Positions 1 to 6,224 of a stretch of DNA of 9,003 bases are shown in pieces; the first letter of the stretch is position 1, and the number at the start of each line of letters is the position of its first letter. Below the pieces are notes generated by a model. The model was not told the origin of the DNA. It did not search any database and saw only the letters and a list, made by a program, of their open reading frames with translations. A program made the position numbers and the translations under genes. Source of the stretch: Pararhizobium_B sp051960215 (GTDB lineage Bacteria; Pseudomonadota; Alphaproteobacteria; Rhizobiales; Rhizobiaceae); the NCBI GenBank assembly GCA_051960215.1, contig JBQCEN010000036.1:1-9003 (forward strand). Reading direction: 5' to 3'.

Positions 1-506
1 TCCGCACCTATGCCTGGACGCTGGTGATCGGGCAGCGCGGTCTCCTCAACTACCTGCTTCATGCGCTCGGGCTGCAGCCGGTCGAACTGCTGTTCACCAA
101 GGCCGCCGTCATTATCGGCCTTGTCTACATCTACCTGCCCTACATGCTCCTGCCGATCTACGCGGCCTTTGAGCGGCTTGATCCGTCGCTGCTCGAAGCT
201 GCCGAGAACCTGGGGGCCGGACCCTACCGCCGCTTCTTCCGGGTGACGTTGCCGCTCGTCGCTCCGGGCGTGATGGCGGGCTGCGTCATCACCTTCATCC
301 CCTCGGTCGGTGAATATCTCGTGCCCAACCTGCTCGGCGGCCTGAGCGGAACCATGTTTGGCAACCTCATCACCGATGCCTTCGGAAGCTTCAATTGGCC
401 GCTGGGCTCGGCGCTGTCGATGGTGCTTCTCGCAAGCCTGCTGGTGACGCTCCTCGTGCTCGGTTCGCTCGTCGATGTCCGTCGCCTTGTGGGGAGGCCG
501 GAATGA
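1..506 (+). CDS. ABC transporter permease, PotB-like (5' truncated)
   Basis: Inner-membrane subunit of a spermidine/putrescine-class ABC importer; with the second permease it forms the channel that receives substrate from the periplasmic binding protein. The reading frame is open from base 3 and the true start lies upstream, so only the last 167 residues are seen. They begin with an RTYAW-like segment typical of PotB relatives. A membrane segment (about residues 33-55 of the fragment) precedes the EAA loop at 65-84, with E-A-A, a central Gly and the ending VTLP; this loop contacts the ATPase. Two further hydrophobic segments follow, the last near the C-terminus. The stop codon overlaps the next gene's start in an ATGA arrangement, implying translational coupling. 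The class assignment is firm; the transported substrate is unknown, and a polyamine should not be assumed given the downstream enzymes. Confidence 0.93.
   Translation, partial: RTYAWTLVIGQRGLLNYLLHALGLQPVELLFTKAAVIIGLVYIYLPYMLLPIYAAFERLDPSLLEAAENLGAGPYRRFFRVTLPLVAPGVMAGCVITFIPSVGEYLVPNLLGGLSGTMFGNLITDAFGSFNWPLGSALSMVLLASLLVTLLVLGSLVDVRRLVGRPE
493..497 (+). promoter_or_regulatory. Ribosome binding site fixing the start of permease 2
   Basis: GGAGG lies 5 bases before the ATG at 503, inside the end of the preceding permease gene. It supports the ATG at 503 as the start of the second permease rather than in-frame upstream starts such as the one at 395, which would overlap the first permease by over 100 bases and add a non-hydrophobic N-terminus atypical of the family. 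Confidence 0.75.
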
Positions 507-1291
507 CCCACCTGCCTTTGCGTCGCGTCGTACTTATCTGCTTCACAATTCTCGTCTTCGTGCTGATCTACCTGCCGATCGGGCTCGTCGTGTTGATGAG
601 CTTCAACAAGGGCGCGATCAGCAGCTTCCCACTGTCCGGCTTCACCCTGCACTGGTACCGGGCGATGTTCAGCAACGCGAAGACGCTCGACGCGCTGTGG
701 ACCAGCCTGATCGTCGCCGTTCCCGCAACGACGATCGCCACAGGCATCGGACTTCTCGCCGCGCTCGTTCTCGTGCGCCACGAATTCGTCGGTAAGCGTG
801 TCTTCCTGGTGCTGACCACGTTGCCGATGCTGGCGCCCGGCATCATCCTCGGGGTGTCGCTGCTGATCTTCGCGCGCACCGTCGGGCTTTCAACCGGCTA
901 CGGCGCCATTCTGTGCGGCCACGTGCTCCTCGCCATGCCGTACTGCACCTTCATCCTGATGGCCTCGCTGGCGCGCTTCGACCGTTCGCTCGAAGAGGCT
1001 GCCCGCGGCCTCGGCGCATCGGAGGCGCGGGTCTTTTGGCGGGTGACTCTGCCCGGCATCACGTCCGGCATCTTCGGCAGCGCGCTCTTCGCCTTCACCA
1101 TCTCGATCGGCGAGTTCATCGTCACGTTCTTCCTGACAAGCCCGGGGACCACCACGCTGCCGATCCGCATCTTCTCGATCGTGCGCGTCGGCATCACCCC
1201 AGAGATCAACGCCGTCTCCACCCTCATCCTCGCCGCAACCCTGATCCTTGCGATCGGCGGCATCTCGCTGGGTGTGGTGCGCCGGCGGTGA
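503..1291 (+). CDS. ABC transporter permease, PotC-like
   Basis: Second inner-membrane subunit of the importer, 262 residues, the usual size for PotC relatives. The protein starts MTHLPLRR, followed by a long first membrane helix (about residues 9-31). Further hydrophobic segments lie near 68-90, 100-123, 131-152, 187-210 and 235-257, the six-helix pattern of the BPD_transp_1 fold. The EAA loop is at 165-184 (E-A-A-R-G-L-G ... VTLP) and is followed by an IGEF segment also common in PotC proteins. The start at 503 is chosen because it has a good ribosome binding site and overlaps the upstream stop by four bases (ATGA). The C-terminus is a short basic tail (VVRRR), as expected on the cytoplasmic side. 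It should pair with the truncated permease upstream and the ATPase at 2448. Substrate is not deducible. Confidence 0.95.
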   Translation: MTHLPLRRVVLICFTILVFVLIYLPIGLVVLMSFNKGAISSFPLSGFTLHWYRAMFSNAKTLDALWTSLIVAVPATTIATGIGLLAALVLVRHEFVGKRVFLVLTTLPMLAPGIILGVSLLIFARTVGLSTGYGAILCGHVLLAMPYCTFILMASLARFDRSLEEAARGLGASEARVFWRVTLPGITSGIFGSALFAFTISIGEFIVTFFLTSPGTTTLPIRIFSIVRVGITPEINAVSTLILAATLILAIGGISLGVVRRR

Positions 1292-1304
1292 TGAGTGAAG
1301 TGAT

Positions 1305-1310
1305 AGGAGG
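1305..1310 (+). promoter_or_regulatory. Strong Shine-Dalgarno site of the binding-protein gene
   Basis: AGGAGG sits 9 bases before the ATG at 1320 within an A/G-rich, unstructured leader (1301-1319). It is the strongest ribosome binding site in the window, which fits the need for excess periplasmic binding protein over membrane subunits. Confidence 0.75.
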
Positions 1311-1319
1311 AAAGAAGAA

Positions 1320-2384
1320 ATGAAAAATCGCATCTGGCTGGCCGCAGCATTCGCTGCCGCCATGTCCTTGACGACGGGAGCAGCAACGGCCGCAGACAAG
1401 ATCGGCGGCGAGATCAACGTGCTCGCCTGGGGCGACTATGTCGACTTCGCGATCAAGCCTTTCCAGGACAAGTACGGCACGACGGTCAACATCGACTATT
1501 ACGGCTCCGAGCAGGAGGCGATCAACAAGATCCACGCCGCCGGGCTCGGAACCTACGACATCGTCTTTCTCGGCGTCGGCTTCGACGACGTCGCCATGAA
1601 GCAGAAGATCATCGAGCCGCTCGACGTCAGTCAGGTCTCGACCTTCAAGGACCTCTACGCGCCCTTCCAGAAGGCGAAGCCGGACGGCCGGCACTACTGC
1701 ATGACCTATGCCTGGGGTGCCAACGGCCTGATCGCCTACCTGCCCGACAAGGTGAAGGCGCCGATCACGTCATGGAAGGACGTCTTCTCCGGCCAGTATG
1801 ACGGCCGCATCGGGCGGATCGACAAGGCCAACGAGCAGATCTGGCGCGCTGCCTTCATGAACGGCTACAACTATGGTCCGCTCACCGAGGAGCAGTGGGC
1901 GAACGTCAAGAAGACGGTCGACAAGACCATCCAGCAGGCACGCACCATCTACCAGCACTACGACCAGATGGCGCAGCTGCTTTCAAACGGCGAGATCTGG
2001 ATCGCCGATACCGACGATGGCGGCTTCCGCCAGGCGCGCGCCAAGGGCCTGAACGTCAAGCTCGCCTATCCGTCGGAAGGTTTCTGGGGCTGGTCCGACG
2101 GGCCTTGCGTCGTCGCGCAGGCGCCGCATCCGAAGGCGGCCTACGCCTTCATCAACTTCGTCACCAGCCCGGAGATGCAGGCGATGCTCGCCAAGAAGCT
2201 CGGTTATTCGCCGGCCAATTCCAAGGCCGTCGCCCTGATGGACGCCGAAACCAAGGAGAAGATCAGCGCCGATTCGGCGAGCAAGAACATCGGCAAGCTG
2301 CAGTTCCAGTACGACCTCGGCCAGAAGGTGAACGACCGGATGGTCAAGATCTGGGACGAGGCGAAGGCGAAGTACGCACATTGA
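1320..2384 (+). CDS. Periplasmic solute-binding protein, PotD-like
   Basis: Extracytoplasmic receptor that captures the substrate in the periplasm and delivers it to the permeases; 354 residues, the normal length for the PotD/PotF family. An N-terminal signal peptide is clear: a basic MKNR start, an Ala-rich core (about residues 6-22) and an Ala-Thr-Ala cleavage site near residue 24. The mature protein opens with a beta strand and W37-G-D-Y40, matching the Trp-x-x-Tyr of PotD that lines its ligand site. W258-S-D260 matches the PotD W-x-D segment. Other PotD ligand residues seem changed: by my alignment from memory, a PotD Asp corresponds to K169 here and a pocket Trp to D230. The ligand is therefore probably not spermidine or putrescine. 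The gene has its own strong ribosome binding site and lies between permease and ATPase genes, followed by a hairpin. Family is secure, ligand unknown. Confidence 0.93.
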   Translation: MKNRIWLAAAFAAAMSLTTGAATAADKIGGEINVLAWGDYVDFAIKPFQDKYGTTVNIDYYGSEQEAINKIHAAGLGTYDIVFLGVGFDDVAMKQKIIEPLDVSQVSTFKDLYAPFQKAKPDGRHYCMTYAWGANGLIAYLPDKVKAPITSWKDVFSGQYDGRIGRIDKANEQIWRAAFMNGYNYGPLTEEQWANVKKTVDKTIQQARTIYQHYDQMAQLLSNGEIWIADTDDGGFRQARAKGLNVKLAYPSEGFWGWSDGPCVVAQAPHPKAAYAFINFVTSPEMQAMLAKKLGYSPANSKAVALMDAETKEKISADSASKNIGKLQFQYDLGQKVNDRMVKIWDEAKAKYAH

Positions 2385-2388
2385 GCGG

Positions 2389-2417
2389 GGAGGGCGCCCG
2401 CGGCGCGGGCGCCCCTC
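2389..2417 (+). terminator. GC-rich intercistronic hairpin (mRNA stabiliser or weak attenuator)
   Basis: In the 63-base gap between binding protein and ATPase genes, GGGCGCCC occurs at 2392-2399 and again at 2407-2414. The two copies can pair around a 7-base loop, and the stem can be extended by a few pairs with a bulged A at 2391. No U-run follows (the next bases are CGCTATTGG), so this is not a classic intrinsic terminator. Such hairpins after binding-protein genes in ABC operons often protect the upstream mRNA from 3' decay or lower downstream expression; that role here is inferred. Each GGGCGCCC is also self-palindromic, so alternative pairings exist. Confidence 0.5.
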
Positions 2418-2447
2418 GCTATTGGCAATCACGATCGGAAGAGACGC

Positions 2448-3497
2448 GTGACGGTTTCTGTAGAAGCTCTTGGCAAGGAATTCGGCTCGTTCCGAGCTGT
2501 CGACCGGGTTTCGTTCGACCTGCAGCGGGGCGAGTTCCTGAGCCTGCTCGGCCCGTCGGGCTGCGGCAAGACGACGACGCTGCGGATGGTGGCAGGCTTC
2601 GAACGCCCAAGCGACGGGCGGATCCTGCTGTCAGGTCGCGACGTGACGCGGCTTCCGGCGCGGCGCCGCAACATCGGCATGGTCTTCCAGAACTACGCGC
2701 TGTTCCCGCACATGACGGTCTCGCGGAACGTCGCCTTCGGGCTCGAGACCCGCCATGTGGGGCGGGCGGACCGGGACCGGCGCGTTGCAGCCGCGCTCGA
2801 CATCGTGCGGATGACCGACCATGCCGACAAGCACCCCCGCCAGCTCTCGGGCGGCCAGCAGCAGCGGGTGGCGCTGGCACGTGCGCTGGTCATCGAGCCG
2901 GACCTCCTGCTTCTCGACGAGCCGCTCTCGGCGCTCGACCTGAAGCTGCGCGAGGAGATGCGCGACGAGATCTTCCGCATCACGCGCGAGCTCGGCATCA
3001 CCACCATCTTCGTCACCCACGACCAGGGCGAGGCGCTCGTGCTGTCGAACCGGGTGGCGGTCATGAACAGGGGCCGGGTCGAGCAGCTCGATTCACCGGA
3101 GGTCCTCTATCGCCGGCCGCGGACGGCTTTCGTGGCCGACTTCATCGGCGGCGCCAACGTGCTCAGCGGCCGATTGATCCGGAACGGCGCGGAGGGGGCG
3201 CTCGAGATCGGCGCGCTGCGCCTGCCGCTCGGCGCGCTGCCCTGCGGCGTCGCGGCCGGCGCCATAACCCTCAGCGTCCGTCCGGAGCACGTGCTGCTGT
3301 CGCGCTGCGCCGACGGTGCGGGTTTTGCGGTCGTGCGCCGCCGCTTCCTCGGCAGCGTCGTCGAATATGCGGTGAAGGCCGGCAACCTCGAGCTGACGGT
3401 GCGCGAGCACGGCGACCACCACCTCTCCGAAGGCGAGCAGGTTTCGGTGACCTTTCCGCCGGAGCGGCTCATCTTCCTCACGAACGACGGAAAGTGA
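2448..3497 (+). CDS. ABC transporter ATP-binding protein, PotA-like
   Basis: Cytoplasmic ATPase that powers the importer, 349 residues, typical of the PotA/MalK class with an extra C-terminal domain. All nucleotide-binding motifs are present in order: Walker A GPSGCGKT at 35-42, Q-loop glutamine 81 (VFQNYALFPH), signature LSGGQQQR at 133-140, Walker B LLLLDEP at 153-159, D-loop SALD at 161-164, and switch histidine 191 (FVTHDQ). Residues from about 235 onward form the TOBE-like regulatory region, including a V-R-P-E-H segment. The start is a GTG, with a modest GGAAGAGA ribosome binding site just upstream (2437-2444); the N-terminus then matches the usual first beta strand of the family. It is separated from the binding-protein gene by 63 bases holding a hairpin, and followed after 8 bases by the dehydratase gene, so importer and enzymes are probably cotranscribed. 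Confidence 0.96.
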   Translation: MTVSVEALGKEFGSFRAVDRVSFDLQRGEFLSLLGPSGCGKTTTLRMVAGFERPSDGRILLSGRDVTRLPARRRNIGMVFQNYALFPHMTVSRNVAFGLETRHVGRADRDRRVAAALDIVRMTDHADKHPRQLSGGQQQRVALARALVIEPDLLLLDEPLSALDLKLREEMRDEIFRITRELGITTIFVTHDQGEALVLSNRVAVMNRGRVEQLDSPEVLYRRPRTAFVADFIGGANVLSGRLIRNGAEGALEIGALRLPLGALPCGVAAGAITLSVRPEHVLLSRCADGAGFAVVRRRFLGSVVEYAVKAGNLELTVREHGDHHLSEGEQVSVTFPPERLIFLTNDGK

Positions 3498-3505
3498 AGC
3501 GCGCC

Positions 3506-4678
3506 ATGAAGATCACGGCGATCGAAACTATCCCGCTGCGCATGGAGATGCCTTATCCGCTCGCCTATGCGCGCGGCCAGTACCAAACCCGCGAGGCGCT
3601 CCTCGTCAAGGTGCACACGGACGAGCCGGGGCTGTTCGGTTGGGGCGAGTCGGCGATGTGGGGCGGGCCGCATGCCGTCAGCGCCGCGGTCATCGAGCAG
3701 GAGATTGAGCCGCTTGTGGTCGGCGAGGATCCGCGGGCGATCGAATACCTCTGGGAGAAGGTCTACCAGGAGACCTACTATCACGGACGCAAGGGCATCC
3801 TGCTCTCCTGTCTTTCCGGCATAGACATCGCGCTCTGGGACATCCTCGGGAAGATCGCCGGCCAGCCGCTCTGGCGGCTTCTCGGCGGCTTCGGCCGGCC
3901 GATCAAGGCCTACGCCTCTTCCGGCTACTACCGCCCCGGATACGGCTCATCCGACCTTGCTGCCGACGTCGCGAAGGCGCGCAGCCTCGGCTACCACGCC
4001 TTCAAGATGAAGGTCGGCAATATCCCCGCCGCCGTCCATTCCGGCGTCATTCCGTCGACTTCGACGCGGATCGGCTTTGCCGAGGACATCGCGCGCGTCG
4101 CCGCCGCCCGCGAGGCGATCGGCGAGGGCGGCGAACTGATGTGCGACGCGACCACCTCACTCGATGCGCCCACCGCGATGGCCTATGCCGACGCCTTCGA
4201 ACGGCTCGACATCCGCTGGTTCGAAGAGCCGACGCAGCCCGAGAACGTCGACGGCTGCGCGGCGCTTGCGGCGCGCACGCGTATCCCCATCGCCGGGTTC
4301 GAGACGGAGACCGGCAAGTTCAGCTTTGCCCGACTGATCGACGCCGGCGCCGTGCAGGTGGTCCAGCCGGATGTCATCCAGGTCGGCGGCATTACGGAGG
4401 CGCGCAAGATCGCGGCCTACGCGCAGATGCGCCATCTTGCCTTCAGCAGCAAGAACTACAGCACCGCCGTCAGTCTCGCCGCCACGCTCAACCTGCTCTA
4501 CGCGACGGTGAACGGCGACTATTTCGAGTGCGACTTCGATCCCAATCCCTGGCAGACCGAAATCCTCCGCCAGTCCCTGTTCACCTTTGAGGATGGGCAT
4601 GTCCGGCCTGGCGAGAGACCAGGGCTGGGGCTCGATATCGACGAAGACATTTTGAATCGTTGGAGGGTATCCGTGTGA
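3506..4678 (+). CDS. Enolase-superfamily dehydratase/epimerase, mandelate racemase type
   Basis: 390 residues. Enzymes of this family bind Mg2+, abstract a proton alpha to a carboxylate, and usually dehydrate sugar acids to 2-keto-3-deoxy acids, or racemise or epimerise. The N-terminal capping domain (about 1-125) contains the family segment S-G-I-D-I-A-L-W-D near 110. In the barrel, K167-x-K169 is the Lys-x-Lys base motif. Metal ligands are D214, E240 (WFEEP) and E266 (IAGFETE). D289 (QPDVIQ) matches the Asp of the His-Asp dyad. The partner His of mandelate racemase (H297) is replaced by K316 (SSKNYS). A stretch after K169 is about 16 residues longer than in mandelate racemase. The open frame extends far upstream through the transporter genes, but ATG 3506, 8 bases after the ATPase stop, gives the normal N-terminus. 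Substrate unknown; acid-sugar dehydratase is the leading guess. Confidence 0.92.
   Translation: MKITAIETIPLRMEMPYPLAYARGQYQTREALLVKVHTDEPGLFGWGESAMWGGPHAVSAAVIEQEIEPLVVGEDPRAIEYLWEKVYQETYYHGRKGILLSCLSGIDIALWDILGKIAGQPLWRLLGGFGRPIKAYASSGYYRPGYGSSDLAADVAKARSLGYHAFKMKVGNIPAAVHSGVIPSTSTRIGFAEDIARVAAAREAIGEGGELMCDATTSLDAPTAMAYADAFERLDIRWFEEPTQPENVDGCAALAARTRIPIAGFETETGKFSFARLIDAGAVQVVQPDVIQVGGITEARKIAAYAQMRHLAFSSKNYSTAVSLAATLNLLYATVNGDYFECDFDPNPWQTEILRQSLFTFEDGHVRPGERPGLGLDIDEDILNRWRVSV
4662..4666 (+). promoter_or_regulatory. Ribosome binding site of the SDR gene
   Basis: GGAGG lies within the last codons of the dehydratase gene, 11 bases before ATG 4678 and 8 bases before an in-frame GTG at 4675. 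It favours a start at 4678 (or 4675) over the in-frame TTG at 4660, which precedes the site. Confidence 0.65.
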
Positions 4679-5460
4679 TGGCGTCGTCTTTCCGCCCCAA
4701 CCTTTTCGAGGACTTCCGCGTCCTGGTGACCGGTGCGGCCGGCGGGATTGGCGCCGGCATCGCCGAAGCTTTCGCGGCCCACGGCGCCCACGTCTGCATC
4801 CAGGACGTGAAGATCGAGCAAGCCGAGGCGCTGGCGTCGAAGCTATGCTCCAAGGGCTATCAGGCCGATGCAATCGGCGGCGACCTCTCCGTACGCGGGA
4901 CAGCGGACACGGTATTCGCCGCCGCTCTCCAGCGGCTCGGCCGCATCGACGGCCTCGTCAACAATGCCGGCCGGTCCTGGTCTATCGAAACGGTCGACAT
5001 CGACGCCGGCCACGCTGATATGATGAACGAGCTGAACCTCATGGCTCCGCTCTTCCTGTCGCAGCATTTCGTGCGCCACGCGCTCGAGCGTGGCGGCGGC
5101 GGGTCGCTCATCCAGATCGCCTCGACGGCGGGTGTTGCCGGTTTCCAGCGACGCGCCGTCTATTGCGCGGACAAGCATGCGATGATCGGTTTCATGCGGA
5201 CGCTGGCGCTCGACCACGCCAAGGACGGGGTGCGGGTGAATGCCGTTCTGCCGCATCTCGTCGACACCGAGATGTTCCGGACGGTGGCGAGCAAAACCGA
5301 AGCGGCCTCCTGGAGCGCGGCGATCCCGGCGCAGCGTCCGGCCTCCGTCGAGGATGTGGCGCACCTCGTGCTCTTTCTTTCGTCCCCGAGCGCAAGCTAC
5401 CTGACGGGCGGCTGCTATCCGGTCGATGGCGGCGCCATGGCCGGTCACTTCGGCGGGTGA
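4678..5460 (+). CDS. Short-chain dehydrogenase/reductase (SDR)
   Basis: NAD(P)-dependent oxidoreductase of the classical SDR family, 260 residues (the usual 250-270), cytoplasmic. The Rossmann glycine motif T18-G-A-A-G-G-I-G25 is near the N-terminus. D43 at the end of strand 2 (CIQDVK) is the residue that normally selects NAD over NADP. NNAG follows strand 4. The catalytic set is complete: N120, S149, Y162 and K166 (YCADK), with the standard 13-residue Ser-Tyr spacing. The C-terminus ends with the common SDR segment Y-L-T-G-G, then Y-P-V-D-G-G. ATG 4678 shares its A with the dehydratase stop codon; GTG 4675 is an alternative start. It probably oxidises a hydroxyl of the pathway substrate or of a keto-deoxy acid, like SDRs in fucose/fuconate-type pathways; the exact step is inferred from the neighbours only. 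Confidence 0.94.
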   Translation: MASSFRPNLFEDFRVLVTGAAGGIGAGIAEAFAAHGAHVCIQDVKIEQAEALASKLCSKGYQADAIGGDLSVRGTADTVFAAALQRLGRIDGLVNNAGRSWSIETVDIDAGHADMMNELNLMAPLFLSQHFVRHALERGGGGSLIQIASTAGVAGFQRRAVYCADKHAMIGFMRTLALDHAKDGVRVNAVLPHLVDTEMFRTVASKTEAASWSAAIPAQRPASVEDVAHLVLFLSSPSASYLTGGCYPVDGGAMAGHFGG

Positions 5461-5462
5461 AA

Positions 5463-6212
5463 ATGACGACGATCAAGATGAACAATGGCGCCGTAGAGCT
5501 CGCGTTCTGGATGATGACTCCGAACGATGCCGCCGCCGACATGGCGACCCTCCTCGGCATGAGCGCGGTGATCATCGACATGGAGCACGGCACTTTCGAA
5601 AGCGCCTCGGTGGCGCGTTCGATCGGCTATTGCCGTGCCCGATCGCTCAAGGTGTTCACGCGGGTCGATGCGGCCGAGCGGGTCTCGGTGCAGCACGCGC
5701 TCGATTACGGCTCCGACGCGGTCATCCTGCCGCAAATCAGGGATGCGGCGCATGCCCGCGAGGCGACGGCCTATGCCAAGTTCCCGCCGCTCGGCACGCG
5801 CGGTTATGGTGGCGGGCGCACCGTCAACTACGTCGCGGCGCCGTCGCGCTTCGTCGCTGCGGAAAACAGCCGTACGCAGTGCTGGGCGATGATCGAAACG
5901 GCGGCGGCGCTCGAGGAGATCAACGAGATCGCCGCGCTGCCGACGGTCGATGGCCTGTTCATCGGACCGAACGACCTGTCGCTGGCGCGCGGCCGGGGCG
6001 AATATTTCGCTGATGGTGCCGACCATGACGACATCAGGCGGATCGCCGAAGCCGCACATCGTGCCGGCAAGCCTTGGGCGATGCCGGTCGCAAGCCGCAA
6101 AGACCGCGACTTCGCGAGCGCGCTTGGTATCGCCTTCTTGGCGGTGACCGACGATCTCTCGGCCTTGCGTTTCGGCCTTGAGCAGGCCGTCCGTGCGATA
6201 CGCGACGAATAG
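5463..6212 (+). CDS. HpcH/HpaI-family class II aldolase
   Basis: 249 residues, close to E. coli HpaI and related 2-keto-3-deoxy acid aldolases. These use a divalent metal to cleave 2-keto-4-hydroxy acids into pyruvate (or a close analogue) plus an aldehyde. The catalytic residues are in place: D39-M-E-H42-G (HpaI His45), R67 (HpaI Arg70), metal ligand E145 in M-I-E-T (HpaI Glu149), and metal ligand D171 in G-P-N-D-L-S (HpaI Asp175). Their spacing agrees with HpaI to within one residue. The frame is open for 300 bases upstream inside the SDR gene, but ATG 5463, two bases after the SDR stop, gives the proper family N-terminus; its ribosome binding site (GGCGGGTGA) is weak, suggesting translational coupling. 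A citrate lyase beta-type function is less likely given the short length and motif match. Substrate is presumably the dehydratase or SDR product. Confidence 0.93.
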   Translation: MTTIKMNNGAVELAFWMMTPNDAAADMATLLGMSAVIIDMEHGTFESASVARSIGYCRARSLKVFTRVDAAERVSVQHALDYGSDAVILPQIRDAAHAREATAYAKFPPLGTRGYGGGRTVNYVAAPSRFVAAENSRTQCWAMIETAAALEEINEIAALPTVDGLFIGPNDLSLARGRGEYFADGADHDDIRRIAEAAHRAGKPWAMPVASRKDRDFASALGIAFLAVTDDLSALRFGLEQAVRAIRDE

Positions 6213-6224
6213 CAGGGGGCGGAG

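Noticed and set aside
395..502. An N-terminal extension of the second permease from the start at 395.
   Set aside because: It would overlap the first permease by over 100 bases and add a non-membrane, low-complexity leader. ATG 503 has a GGAGG site and the typical ATGA overlap.
2385..2447. A possible promoter in the gap between the binding-protein and ATPase genes.
   Set aside because: The gap is only 63 bases, mostly occupied by the GC-rich hairpin, and shows no recognisable -35/-10 pair.
1895..3505. A long open frame running continuously into the dehydratase gene, suggesting a 927-residue fusion protein.
   Set aside because: The upstream 537 codons are out of frame with the well-supported binding-protein and ATPase genes and read as low-complexity Arg/Gly/Ala-rich sequence. 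The real enzyme begins at ATG 3506 with a standard family N-terminus.
3107..3784. A 225-codon open frame on the - strand across the ATPase/dehydratase junction.
   Set aside because: It is fully covered by convincing + strand genes and has low-complexity composition without motifs, so it is a codon-bias shadow.
5163..5462. A 100-codon N-terminal extension of the aldolase.
   Set aside because: It lies wholly within the SDR gene in another frame and is Arg-rich; the HpaI catalytic residues have normal numbering only when counted from 5463.
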